The notes beneath the pieces were generated by a model. That model made no database searches. It was not told the origin of the DNA and was given only the letters and a program-made list of their open reading frames with translations. Both the position numbers and the translations under genes were made by a program. From Pseudophaeomoniella oleicola (Eukaryota > Ascomycota > Eurotiomycetes > Phaeomoniellales > Phaeomoniellaceae), in NCBI GenBank assembly GCA_003868215.1, contig QWDQ01000004.1, positions 1 through 64,000 of the forward strand: DNA of 64,000 bases, given 5' to 3'. Positions 1-10,051 of this stretch are shown here, in pieces (positions within the stretch are counted from its first letter, which is position 1; each line of letters opens with the position of its first letter).

Positions 1-76
<76 letters not shown>
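1..76. repeat. (AGT)n trinucleotide microsatellite at the window edge
   Basis: About 25 nearly perfect AGT units run from the first base and end in AGC AGC. The true length is unknown because the window starts inside it. It lies about 370 bases upstream of the KDEL receptor start. No coding role is apparent. Confidence 0.95.
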
Positions 77-77
<1 letters not shown>

Positions 78-444
78 CAGCATCAAGTCATGACACTGCT
101 CCTGGTCAATTACAATTACAATCAATTACCTTGTTAGGAATGGCCGTTCGTCTCAGTGAGCGACTACGTTGTACTACGTAGTAAATAAATTAAAGTTGAG
201 CCGGGGAAAGCTTCGACAAAGAACTGCGGGCCGGTCGCGTTTAAGAAAAAATGGCGTACGTGTCAACAGTCCATCCCTGCATCCATTGTTTCTTGTCCAC
301 GACAAGTGACACAACTTTCTTAGAAGCGCCAGGTACCAGTCGCGCATACTCGATTTCTTGGGGACGTTGAAGGTTCCCTCTCGGCGCTTACTTTGGCTAT
401 CTCAATTCGTACAGGCAGCTGAGCCGCCCGCAGCACCCGCAGTC

Positions 445-1389
445 ATGAATATCTTCAGGATCATCGGTATGCATTGGTCAGGAAGAGCTGTGTTCTGGTC
501 CCCAAACTGACGGTGGCACAGCCGATCTGGCCCATGTAGTCTCTATACTGATCTTGCTTCACAAGATGAAGCAAACCAACGTGAGACTCTTCCTATCCGA
601 TCGATGTCTTTGGCGCAACCTCAGGAGCGCATCCACCGGCTTGAGCAACGAAGCTAATTACCTGGGCTGTAGTCTGCTTCTGGTATATCTTTCAAGTCGC
701 AAGCACTGTACTGCCTCGTCTACGTTACAAGATACCTTGGTAAGCTTGCGCGACATCCGCTGCGATCCCTCCAAGCCGGGTTCCTGCGCTGACACATACA
801 CATCCGATAGACCTCTTCTGGTCCTTTACGGATTCTGCATGGAACACCTCCCTGAAGATCGTGTTTATCGGCACTAGCGGCTACATTCTCTATCTCATGC
901 TCAACGACTACAAACCGACCCATGACCCCAACCTCGATACTTTCAAAGTCGGTTATCTACTTGGGGGGGCTGCTGTACTAGGCATACTCTTCCCGTACAA
1001 ATACAGCCTCTCCGAGATGCTTTGGGCATTCAGCATTTGGCTTGAGTCGGTTGCTGTCCTGCCCCAATTGTTCTTGTTGCAAAGAACCGGGGAAGCGGAT
1101 ACGATCACGACACATTACTTGTTTGCTTTGGGCATTTACCGAGCCTTGTATATCCTCAACTGGATCTATCGATATTTTGCAGAAGGCTATTGGGATCCCA
1201 TCGCGGTGGTTGCGGGACTCGTGCAGACAATCCTGTATTCTGACTTCTTTTGGGTTTATTATACCAAGTAAGTCCGACCCCCTGTCCTTGGCCATGACTC
1301 GAGGTTGGAGCCCACCATGTTCGATTTACTAACCGCAATACTTGCTTTCTAGGGTAATGAAGGGCAAGAAATTCAAATTGCCGGTATAA
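445..1389 (+). CDS. ERD2: ER lumen protein-retaining receptor (KDEL/HDEL receptor)
   Basis: Seven-membrane-segment receptor that binds escaped HDEL/KDEL proteins in the Golgi and returns them to the ER in COPI vesicles. Five exons join in phase: 445-466, 522-580, 673-739, 811-1267 and 1353-1389, giving 213 aa, the usual family length. Family landmarks are the N-terminus MNIFRI, the block SGISFKSQALY, YVTRYLDLF, the central NDYKPTHDPNLDTF loop, and the run from LPQLFLLQRTGEAD to YFAEGY. The tail is lysine-rich (KGKKFKLPV), as expected for COPI binding. Introns are GT-AG and the last has a CTAAC branch site. Because exons 1-3 are tiny, simple ORF calling starts too late. It is a conserved housekeeping gene unrelated to its neighbours. 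Confidence 0.96.
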
Positions 1390-2018
1390 AAAGAACCCTC
1401 TATATCAGGCTAGGACGTCTCGCATGGCCGAGTCCATGTTGAGGCATTACCAACCCTCTGCCGGTGAACCAGCGCGCCTGTGATATTGGACGATATCGAC
1501 CCAATGGAGGCAGCAACAGTCGCCGACTAGGAACGCCCTCATAACATCAAGAGGTTCGAACCGATCTGACACGGTCTTCTTCCCCTGTCAGCAGCATCTC
1601 GCAAGAGAACCGCCCGAATCTCTGTTTAGAAGGGGCTTGGCATCAAAAGATGATGCAAAGTCTTTCTATTGTACATCACTTGTACTATTACTTATTACTA
1701 CTACTACTACTACTATCATCCGTATGTAAGAGACGAGAATCTTATAGATAGATCATGAATGGAATGAAAAGAAAGAAAAGGCCGAAGGAAGGAAAGAATT
1801 ATCAATCAATCAATCAATCAATCAAAAAAACAAATTTTCCGTCTTTTATCTTCCATGATAAGCCAATTAATTATATTATTTAAGTTATCACAAGGCTGAT
1901 TTCCAACCCGGCTATCCTTTTTTTTCATCTACACTTTTGTCACATATATATACATGTATACAGTAAAAGTTCGTAAATGGATACATATACAGAGAGAGAG
2001 AGAGAGAGAGGAGAAAAA
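1390..2018. other. Convergent 3' intergenic region rich in simple repeats
   Basis: This gap lies between the 3' ends of ERD2 (+) and the Zn2Cys6 gene (-). It holds an ACT/TAC trinucleotide run near 1695-1715, an ATCA tetranucleotide run at about 1801-1825, T-rich tracts, and an AG dinucleotide run at about 1991-2012. I see no credible gene. Confidence 0.75.
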
Positions 2019-4342
2019 TCAGGAGGAGAAAGAGAAGAACCCGCCCGCCTGAGACAAGTTGGTCGTTGTCGCCCAGTCCGGGAAATAAATCGAGTCGAGA
2101 TCGAGATCGAGATTGAAGTCGAAATTGAGATTTGAATCAAAGGGGAGGAGGGGTCCTGCGTCGCCTGCTCCGACTTCGAACGGTGTGATATTGTCGTTGT
2201 TGGTATTGATGAAGCTATTTTCTTGTTCTTCTGCATGGGGTGGTCTAGAGATGTCGGTTTGTGGTACGGTGGTAGAAGTAGAAGGAGAAGTAGGAGTGTC
2301 TGGTATAGCGGGTGCTGCATCTGAAGAGACAAGACCCTGGCGGCGGCAGTGGCGGCGGATTTCAATGGCTTTGTCACGAAGCTTGCGAAGTACATTCCAC
2401 TTCGGACCGAGATCTGGTGGCGACGACGATGACGAAGCCGAAGCTGAAGCCGAGGTGTTTCTTTCGGCGGCGGATTCAAATGACGTGTTGACGAGCTTCC
2501 AGGCGCGATCTGCGCCGGGGATGTCGGGTCGGACGCACAGATGCCATAGGATGTAGGTCAGCAGGTGATACTGGGGGTAGCTCGCGAAGAGCCAGTGGAA
2601 GTTGCTTAAGAGGTCGTTTGTGCGCATTTCGAGGCCGATTTCCATTGTGGAGCAGGCGAGGGAAAGACTTTTTTCGGACGCACGGGCGGCCGAGTTTTCG
2701 GTGCTGCTGCTGCTGTTGAGGCCTCTAAGATATTGTTGGCGCACAAATACTTCGAGTTTGCCCATCTGTACGCGTCCGAGCAGGATGGCTGATTTTTGGA
2801 TGGGGATGTTGGGGTCGCAATACTGTAAGTATTTCCCTTCGATGTTTTCCTTGACGCTCTCCAGGAGCTGCTCCAGGCGTATCATCTTGTCATCAACGTC
2901 GAGTGCTGCTGCCGAGAGTCGAGAGACCTGTTGAAGAGCTTTGTGCATTTCGGCGGCAACGAGAAACATCGTGATCTCGGTCCACCTTTGTTTCGGAGCT
3001 GGGGCAACTCCCATATCGGCACATAAGTCCCTATCATCCACATTGAGTGGAAGTTTAGTATCGCAGGAGCTGTCGAACCCTCCAGTCGTAAGGCCGTGAT
3101 CTTCTGAAACACGAGTGTCGGACCCGATGATCAGCCACCATAGTCGACGGCGGAGTTCACAGTCAAGCGGACATAGGTTGAAGTGCTCTCCATCTCGATG
3201 AAGACCGATCGACTGTGCCGCCCGAATCATGAGGCCGTTCAAAATCCAGCCCGAACGACCTCCGCTATGGCTTCGATGGCACATCTAAGTCACGGTCGTT
3301 AACCCATATTCAACTTTAGGGGGTGCGTGGGATTCAATTGTACCTGATATAACGCCATAGCTTGCAGGGTAACCATGGTTGGCGAATCTAAGAACGACGC
3401 CATATGTAGAGATAGCTCCAGACCTCGCTGATATGTTTTGAGCGCTGAGTTTCGATCCTGGCCCAGGATTATATCGGCCTCCGGGGAATTTAGACTCGTC
3501 ACAGCCGCAAAGTAGATGGAGAATAAGAGAGCACTCATGTCTGGGGTAACCTGCTTAGGGTTGTTTATGGCGGCAAAGACAAGGGGCTGCATTGTCGGGA
3601 TGTGAAGCAGCTTTAGGAGAGTGTCAACATTGTTTAGAAAAATCTGCCACAACTGCGCTGCCTGCCGGCGAGATGGGAAGAGGCAGGACACATCAGTCGT
3701 TGTTAACAGAGGATTCGAGATAAGGCCGTCGAATCCAAATATACTCGCTCTATTGTCACCAATGCTCACGCTTTCCGGAGTGCCAATAGCCGACTGAAGT
3801 TCACTTTCCTTTTCAAACGATCAGTTTGTCTGACTATCGAAAAGATACATCTTTCAAGAACGTCAGCTAACCTTTTCTAGGACATTCGAGAACAGTATCT
3901 CGTTTATGTATCGGGTGGAAGCACCATCCTTGACAAGGAACCCTCCTGTTGGGGTCGAAGCTGGCGTTACAATCCCATTTGCTGCCGGCTCAGACGTGGG
4001 AGAGATGACGCCGGAGCGTGATGCAGGGACGGGTACAGATCTGGCAGATAAAATGGAATCGTTACCTGCTTCTAGAGAGCGCTTTCTGGGGATTGCAGTT
4101 ACCGCTCGCTCTAGTCGCTCTAAGCGAGGCACCACGTTGACCATAGACTGCTTGCGAGAACGACGCTTGCTCCGTTCCGGGCCTGGGTATCGACACGAGA
4201 CCTTGGCCCGGAGACAGGCAGAGCACGGCGTGGTTTTACTGCAGCGTACTTTGCGCTCATGGCACCGGAGGCATGATCTCACCACGTTGTAACGTCTCCC
4301 AGCCGGTCGTCCTTCCTCAGGCTGCTCGACTTGATGCTCCAT
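2019..4342 (-). CDS. Zn2Cys6 transcription factor with fungal-specific MHR domain
   Basis: Nuclear DNA-binding regulator. Exons on the minus strand are 4342-3872, 3808-3344 and 3284-2019, giving 733 aa. An in-frame ATG at 4366 would add 8 residues. The zinc cluster lies near residues 24-50 with the C-x2-C-x6-C pattern CLRCHERKVRC followed by C-x2-C (CSACLRAKVSC), then a basic linker. The middle region matches the fungal-specific transcription factor domain: LLHIPTMQPLVFAA, then YQRGLELSLHMA, and after the second intron SGGRSGWILNGLMIRAAQ and GLHRDG. The tail has a short acidic/aromatic repeat (NFDFNLDLDLD) that could be an activation region. It is divergent to the NmrA-like gene across about 690 bp. 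The target is unknown. Confidence 0.9.
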
Positions 4343-4366
4343 GGTTCCCAACGACAATACTTTCAC

Positions 4367-5030
4367 TGATTAGCAGGGAAAACCGACAAATCGGGACTGC
4401 AGGACCCCATTTCAGCTCGACGGATGAAGAGCAGCCCTCCTCTTAGGAGAGTAGAGAGGCGTTCTTCTTCTACTGGGATGTTCGGTCATTCGGTCATTCG
4501 GCATTTCGGACTTTCGTGATGCGCAAACCTTCAAAACACGTGACACCCCTTTGAACGTTCTAAAGGTGTGCCTGACTCTACGGATACTACGCATACTACG
4601 CATCAATGAAGATGAGGGTGAATTTTCGTCAGAACAATGTAGCAAAGTCTCCTCAACGGCCGAGGTGATGAAGGCCCGGTGCTGCACATGCCTGATCCAG
4701 GATAGCTGGGTGAGACGCTGTCAACAATTGGCCAAAGGTCGTACTCTCGGCCGTCGAGATCCATGACAGTTTAAAGCTCGTTAGGCAGATTTTGAGGTGG
4801 TGTAGGAGCCTTAGAACCCATGATTAATGGTGCTGCTCGTCGGAGCCAATTCTTGCTGTTTTAAGGGGGTGTGTTCCTATAGATTCAAGTCCCTGTCTAC
4901 TTAGACTTTTGTGATCTTTACTTCCGAATAGTAAACAGTATTGAGCTTCGCTTTCTGTCATAAGAGCTTGATTTGATGTTGACGCGATCAATCCTATCGA
5001 ATTGAGATAGATCAAATCCTATCTGAGCAG
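4367..5030. other. Shared promoter region between divergent Zn2Cys6 and NmrA-like genes
   Basis: It has no convincing gene. Two small direct-repeat patches are visible: TTCGGTCA units at about 4481-4509 and an ACTACGCAT repeat near 4586-4603. Several short ORFs here have no family features. Confidence 0.5.
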
Positions 5031-6005
5031 ATGGCCACAGTGAAGAAAGTCGCCTTGGCCGGTGTAAGTCAAAGCAACGTTACTGGTCTTTGCTCCCTTG
5101 TCTCCGACAACGCTGACACTGATATTGACCTCCAGGCCAGTGGCGATCTGGGTCGTGCAGTGCTTGATCAACTCCTCAAGCACGTCTTCGACGTCACCAT
5201 TCTGACTCGTCAACACAACACCCACAACTTTCCTCCTGAAGTCAAGATCTGCCCCGTAGATTATAGCTCTCCGGACTCGCTCGTCTCTGCCCTGAGTGGT
5301 CAAGATGCCGTCGTCTCCACGATGGCGCCTCTGGCCTCAGACAGTCAGATGCAGCTCATTGACGCCGCAGCAGCAGCAGCCGGGGTCCAGCGCTTCATAC
5401 CCTCCGAGTTTGGCTCCGATACTACCAATCCCAAGACTGCTGCCCTGCCTGTCTACAGAAACAAAATCACCACGCAAAAAGCGCTGCGGGAGAAAGTCGA
5501 CGCTGCTGATACTGACCTGACTTATACAATCGTCTGTAACGGCTCTTTCCTGGACTGGGGCATCACAAAAGGCTACATGAACATAAAGGAGAAACGGGCG
5601 AGCTTGTGGAATGGAGGCAATGACGTCTTCAGCACCACGACGCTACCGACAATTGGCAAGGCCGTCTGTAGTATTCTGGCCCACCTCGAGGAGACAAAAA
5701 ATCGTTTCGTGAGGGTACACGACACAGCCACGACGCTGAATAGGTTGCTCGACATGGGAAAGAAGGCGGCCGGGCCAGACGGTTGGAGAGTTGACGAGCT
5801 GTCTACCGAGATGGTACTCGAGAAAGCCTGGGCCGAATATCGAGAGGGCAGGATCAACAGGCAGACTATGTTTGGTTTCATCCCGTCGGCAGTCTGGGGA
5901 GAAGGATACGGAGGCCATTTCCAAACGACGGACAACGAGCTGTTGGGGATCAAAGAGATGATCGATGCTGAGGTCCAGGCTGTGGTGAACAAGTGCGCCA
6001 AATAG
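5031..6005 (+). CDS. NmrA-like / isoflavone-reductase-like NAD(P)-binding protein
   Basis: Atypical short-chain dehydrogenase fold, 300 aa after splicing. Exon 1 is 5031-5063; a 72-nt intron (5064-5135, GTAAGT to CAG) has no stop and is read through in a naive ORF; exon 2 is 5136-6005. Removing it restores the N-terminal strand and dinucleotide loop as KKVALAG then ASGDLGRA. Later landmarks are VVSTMAPLASDSQMQLIDAA, RFIPSEFGSD and a Thr-Gly-poor C-terminal half. The length and IPSEFG motif match isoflavone reductase-like NmrA proteins, which include reductases and redox-sensing regulators. I cannot tell which this is. It starts about 690 bp from the divergent zinc-cluster gene, so it could be its target. 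Confidence 0.88.
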   Translation: MATVKKVALAGVSQSNVTGLCSLVSDNADTDIDLQASGDLGRAVLDQLLKHVFDVTILTRQHNTHNFPPEVKICPVDYSSPDSLVSALSGQDAVVSTMAPLASDSQMQLIDAAAAAAGVQRFIPSEFGSDTTNPKTAALPVYRNKITTQKALREKVDAADTDLTYTIVCNGSFLDWGITKGYMNIKEKRASLWNGGNDVFSTTTLPTIGKAVCSILAHLEETKNRFVRVHDTATTLNRLLDMGKKAAGPDGWRVDELSTEMVLEKAWAEYREGRINRQTMFGFIPSAVWGEGYGGHFQTTDNELLGIKEMIDAEVQAVVNKCAK

Positions 6006-6109
6006 TTTGTGAGACCGGTATTCAGGAGGTGCTGCGTTTTGTGTTTGAAAAGGTCGAGTTTTCAAATTTGTTTTGCGACAAAATGATCGATGAAGTTGTT
6101 CTCGCGTTA

Positions 6110-7216
6110 TCATGAAGTGTCTATCGGTCCATCATTCCGATCATCGTATACACAGTCTCGATCATGTTTGCTAACTTCGACCAGGAGGCTGACCATTGAT
6201 TGGTGGCCCCTTTTCATGGCGAATGATAATGGCGTTTGTCCTTGCCGATTCGAGCTATTGGGATCTGAACCGTGAGCCAGTAATAATCTGACCAAATCTT
6301 CATCTCCATTTTTTGCTGCAGTTGCTAGTGGTGTATTGCCCCAACGCGATGCGATATTTGGGTCAACTCCGGGTATCGAAAGAAGGAGAGTGGCCATAGA
6401 CTTCTTGGGATTCGTTGCTACGACGCAATGCAAGAGACTCGTCCTTGAACGGCTTGTTTGGTTGGGGTCGATCCAGGGCGCTGCTGATAGTAGTTGCGAG
6501 ACGACGTCTTCATGCCCACGAACTGCGGCGTAGAAGAGTGGTGTCCATCCTCGCCTTCGATCTGTTGAATTCGGGTCGACTCCCGATGTATGCAGGAGCA
6601 GTTCCACGATATCTGCGTGTCCGTTCATTGCCGCATGAGATAACGGCGTCTGGTCCGTGGCCGCTTGAGGATCAGGTCCACGAAAATGAGGCCGATATCG
6701 CAAGTTCAATGGCCTAAATGGTATGACCGACGAAGGGTTATCGCGTTTCAGATCGGGGTCGATGTGTGGATGAGCGAGCAACAGAGAGACTGTGGCAAAA
6801 TCACCATGATGAGCAGCCCAAAGGAGCGGTGACCAGCCAGTAGCAGCCCGACGATTTGGATTAACATGGTCCACGGTAAGTAAGAGCTTCACTACTTGCT
6901 TTTGGCCACTTTTGCAAGCCAATAACAAAGGAGTTTCGTCCTTGTTATTAGCAACGTCGGGTATAGCTCCTCGTGCAAGCGAGAGTCCGACAGTTACTAG
7001 TGCCATTGCCATTGCGTCGTCGCTGTTGCCATGTTGTTCAGCAACCCATAATAATGCTGAACTGTTGGAATATTGGGCATTGTAACGGTACAGGTAGGGA
7101 TTTAGGAGATCGAAAAGATGATGATTAATTCTGGCGAACGCATTGATATCGCGCTCACACTTGAGCTGTTCAGCAATCAAATGTAAGACATCGTTAGTGA
7201 GGTCTGGGAGCAGCAT
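6110..7216 (-). CDS. F-box-like protein with C-terminal ankyrin repeats
   Basis: Single-exon protein of about 368 aa from the ATG at 7216; an upstream in-frame ATG at 7327 would add a low-complexity His/Gln-rich leader. The N-terminus (LPDLTNDVLHLIAEQL, then INAFARINHHLFDLLNPYLY) has the look of a fungal F-box. From about residue 60 to the end there are around eight ankyrin repeats, recognisable by units such as DETPLLLACKSGQKQVVKLLL, TPLSHAAMNGHADIVELLL and NTPLATAAKNGDEDLVRLLL. Such proteins commonly act as substrate adaptors or scaffolds. No substrate is indicated. The 3' end is about 100 bp from the end of the convergent NmrA-like gene. Confidence 0.85.
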   Translation of the reverse strand: MLLPDLTNDVLHLIAEQLKCERDINAFARINHHLFDLLNPYLYRYNAQYSNSSALLWVAEQHGNSDDAMAMALVTVGLSLARGAIPDVANNKDETPLLLACKSGQKQVVKLLLTVDHVNPNRRAATGWSPLLWAAHHGDFATVSLLLAHPHIDPDLKRDNPSSVIPFRPLNLRYRPHFRGPDPQAATDQTPLSHAAMNGHADIVELLLHTSGVDPNSTDRRRGWTPLFYAAVRGHEDVVSQLLSAAPWIDPNQTSRSRTSLLHCVVATNPKKSMATLLLSIPGVDPNIASRWGNTPLATAAKNGDEDLVRLLLAHGSDPNSSNRQGQTPLSFAMKRGHQSMVSLLVEVSKHDRDCVYDDRNDGPIDTS

Positions 7217-7559
7217 ACAAGTGTAGCTCAGGGCTGCTGGTCTAAATAATAATAATTTGTGAAGATGCGGTGATTGGTGGTGACTTTGTTTGATTTGATT
7301 GGCATGAATATGTTGATAATACCTCATCCCCCTTTTGGTGGCTGTACATTTTCCCCGGATTGATCAGATTATGTAAGATCAGCTTGCGGCACGGGCGGGT
7401 CGGGAAGAACATTTTAGCAGATGCTCCGCAATGATCGTCATCCATCAATGAGATACAGATATAACAGTAAACATCTCCTGGCTTCTATAAAATTTCCCTA
7501 AAATAAATTCTCTCTCTCTAAAAAAAAAAGAAAGAGAAAAAGGCAGCAGATCAAAAGGG

Positions 7560-7805
7560 CAAAAAAGCTACACACCCCCCGATCACTGAGATCCGGGCTA
7601 TGCCCGTCCTCTGACCGGAGAACTGTGATACGAAAATCCCCGTTCGCTCACCCAGGATCGAACCCACATCCACCTAAGTTGTAATCCCCAGCGTAGGGGA
7701 TTCTTAGGTGGGGACTCAGTCCTAGGTAAAGTTATTGACGGATTGTTACATAGGAAGGGCCTGGGTTAAGTAGAAGCGCCCTCCCACTCGGCCACCAGGC
7801 CCTTA
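7560..7805 (-). repeat. tRNA-related, SINE-like Pol III element (putative)
   Basis: Read on the minus strand, this stretch begins with a tRNA-like head holding an A-box match TGGCCGAGTGG (7784-7794), then a B-box match GGTTCGATCC (7655-7664), and ends at a T6 run (7561-7566) that could terminate Pol III. A 10-bp inverted repeat (7755-7764 with 7795-7804) brackets the A box. A second hairpin at 7670-7711 pairs CCACCTAAG with CTTAGGTGG and AATCCCC with GGGGATT. The roughly 120-nt box spacing and the lack of an acceptor stem argue against a normal tRNA, so a tRNA-derived SINE or an unannotated Pol III RNA is more likely. Confidence 0.42.
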
Positions 7806-7884
7806 TTGAAAAATAATCCCACAACTGTATAATATATACCACAAAAGAAAACTTATTGCCATGACAAACTTCTAACGCGTCTGC

Positions 7885-7897
7885 CACGTGCCACGTG
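7885..7897. promoter_or_regulatory. Tandem CACGTG (E-box/G-box) pair upstream of CapA-like gene
   Basis: Two CACGTG palindromes at 7885-7890 and 7892-7897, separated by one base, lie about 112 bp before the ATG at 8009. CACGTG is the core site of bHLH factors in fungi. An in-frame ATG at 7895 would start inside this element, which supports 8009 as the start. Confidence 0.4.
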
Positions 7898-8008
7898 ATA
7901 TCTACAGGGAAGAGTTTACCACTAATAGGAATAGACAAATACCCTATCGTTTTGGAACGAAGGTGCTGTATGCTTCCAGCTCTTCGCTCCCTTGTCTTGT
8001 CTACAAAG

Positions 8009-9085
8009 ATGGCATCGAAATCGTACACGATTAGCTTTCTAGGCGATGTGATGCTCGGTCGCCTCATTGACCAACTATGCACTACACATGTTGAATGCTC
8101 CTCAGAAGCGCGGCATGTACAACGCTTTAGACAATCCCATTCAGAGCTTCTCTCTTACGCACCAGTCACCCCTTGGGGCAACAGCCTAAGTCTACTGCAG
8201 TCGTCGAGCCTTAGACTCATCAACTTGGAGACGGCAGTAACTACACATGATATCAAGTGGCCCGACAAGATCTTCAATTACCGGATGCATCCTGCAAATC
8301 TCGAAATCTTAAAAGCCGCATCTATCGACTACGTTACTTTAGCAAACAACCACACTCTAGACTTCTCTACAGAAGGGCTTGAGCAGACAGTCACATCAGT
8401 TGGCAAAGCAGGATTGGCGTATGCAGGTGCTGCTCTCTCTGTCGAAGGACACGGTGCGCCCGGAAAACCTGCGCTTCTTGACCTACAAGGACATTCGATC
8501 CACGTCTTCGCCGCATCCGATCACCCTTCAGATTGGCGAAACGTTCCTCAATTCAATTTCATAGACTACACATCGGCTACCAAAACCCGTCTTAAACAGC
8601 AGATCGAATACAGTGGACCTGCTGCGCTGAAAGTCTTCAGTGTTCATTGGGGTCCCAATTACTCGTGGCACCCAGATAATCAGATCCAAGACTTAGCTCA
8701 TTACCTTATCGATGAATGTGGGATAGATATGATCCATGGTCATTCGAGCCATCATATTCAAGGCGTGGAAATCTACCATGGGAAGCCCATAATCTACGGG
8801 TGTGGGGATTTTATCGACGATTATGCGTTGACGCAGGAATATCGCAACGATCTAAGCGCAGTATGGCAGCTCATCGTAGAGAAAACGGGAGTTCAGTTGA
8901 GGCCGATCAGGATTGAGATATTCCCAAGTCGGATCAAGAATTTCCAGGCAAATCTACTGCCAAATGATGATAAGGATCACGAATGGGTGCAAGAGAAAGT
9001 GAGGCAATTGAGCGAGACGGGGTTTGGTACCAAAGTCAGAAAAAACCTCGGAGAGCAGGGGCAGATTGTAATTGACATTCCTTGA
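8009..9085 (+). CDS. CapA/PGA_cap-family metallophosphatase-like protein
   Basis: Intron-less 358-aa protein of the bacterial-type poly-gamma-glutamate capsule synthesis family (CapA/PgsA, calcineurin-like fold). Motifs in order: SFLGDVMLGR (metal-binding Asp), INLETAVT (Glu for Asn-Glu site), VTLANNHTLDF (Asn-His), FSVHWGPNY, then IDMIHGHSSHHIQGVEIYHG and PIIYGCGDFIDDY, the C-terminal His motifs. No signal peptide or membrane anchor is seen, unlike many bacterial CapA proteins, so it is probably soluble and intracellular. Fungi have a modest number of these single-domain homologues and their substrate is unknown. Absence of introns plus a mainly bacterial family hints at old horizontal transfer, which only a phylogeny could show. 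Confidence 0.88.
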   Translation: MASKSYTISFLGDVMLGRLIDQLCTTHVECSSEARHVQRFRQSHSELLSYAPVTPWGNSLSLLQSSSLRLINLETAVTTHDIKWPDKIFNYRMHPANLEILKAASIDYVTLANNHTLDFSTEGLEQTVTSVGKAGLAYAGAALSVEGHGAPGKPALLDLQGHSIHVFAASDHPSDWRNVPQFNFIDYTSATKTRLKQQIEYSGPAALKVFSVHWGPNYSWHPDNQIQDLAHYLIDECGIDMIHGHSSHHIQGVEIYHGKPIIYGCGDFIDDYALTQEYRNDLSAVWQLIVEKTGVQLRPIRIEIFPSRIKNFQANLLPNDDKDHEWVQEKVRQLSETGFGTKVRKNLGEQGQIVIDIP

Positions 9086-9766
9086 TGAAGTCCCTGAGTA
9101 CATATCCCACGCTATATATATCCAGGCGGAAATCAAGGCGGTGGAAGATCCTGCACAGCAACAGAGGTATAGTAATGGTAACGTCGTAATAATGTCCTGA
9201 CGATACTTGAACGGGATGACCGGAAATGTCAATGAAAGCCACTAGCAAGGAGCCAACTCAAGCAGTCGTCTTGCTCCCCAGTGAACCAAACTGACATTGG
9301 CAACGTTTCTCCAAGACTCTGGGAGGTGCTGATAATATAGTAATCCCTTGGTCAGCCCCCTAGGCAGATCAAGAACCTTGGAGGATCCCTGACCTAGTGA
9401 AATCATAGCAAACGAAAGAGACGAGAGAACGATCTAAACGAATGACTGTATTGCTATCATTGAGTCCCCTGTTGCCCATTGGGCCGCTTCCTAGTACTAG
9501 AGAATGAGTGTAACTCTGATCCAACCTTTCAATCTATTGACTACCCTTCTTCACAATGAATTCCTCATAACATCGCTCCAATCGATCATGCATTGTCTGT
9601 TGTGCGAGTGGCCGCAGGTAGACTGACCCCTTCAGGCACCGACAGGGACACAGCACCATGTGTGCCGATTTCTTGTAAAATGCGGTGCACATTCGCAGGT
9701 GTCGCAGGCGCTATTGCAACAGAGCTCCGCACAAGGATTAATCTGCGAGCCTGTAGGATTTTTAGT
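9086..9766. other. Intergenic, no gene recognised
   Basis: This is the convergent interval between the CapA-like gene and the small secreted protein gene. Short ORFs are present on both strands, without family motifs or splice support. Confidence 0.4.
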
Positions 9767-10051
9767 TTACCAAAATTGCCAATGTTGCCTTGCTTGGAAG
9801 ACGTGAAAGATGAAAAGATCCAGTACTAAGATGCGCGAGAGAGAGAGAGCAAAGAGGGTGGAATGGCATGTAAACGTACCGTTACGAATCTCGTAGCCGC
9901 CATCGTCACGCTTGAAGAGGTTGGGGTGGCCAGCAAAGACTGCGCCCACCAACTCGGCGTCATAGGAACGGGCCGTTAAAGGCACATTTACAGCAAGAGC
10001 GGCGGGGACTGTGGAGGCAATGATACCGGAGAGTATCACGGATAGACGCAT
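9767..10051 (-). CDS. Small secreted protein with a Lys-Arg site (hypothetical)
   Basis: The first exon (10051-9880) encodes a clear signal peptide, MRLSVILSGIIASTVPAALA, then a short mature region with a KRDD segment that could be a Kex2-type dibasic site. A good donor (GTACGT) follows. Using the acceptor at 9826/9825 gives a second exon 9825-9767 and a 76-aa product ending in aromatic residues. Other acceptors (two AAG sites and a CAG further downstream) would change the C-terminus, so only exon 1 is firm. No family is recognised. It lies about 1.7 kb from the UstYa-family gene, the only reason to consider a peptide-precursor role; it has no repeated core peptides. Confidence 0.42.
   Translation of the reverse strand: MRLSVILSGIIASTVPAALAVNVPLTARSYDAELVGAVFAGHPNLFKRDDGGYEIRNGTFTCHSTLFALSLSRILVLDLFIFHVFQARQHWQFW

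Noticed and set aside
7650-7805. Canonical tRNA gene
   Set aside because: A and B boxes are about 120 nt apart, no 7-bp acceptor stem or anticodon arm can be drawn, and the T-arm stem does not pair.
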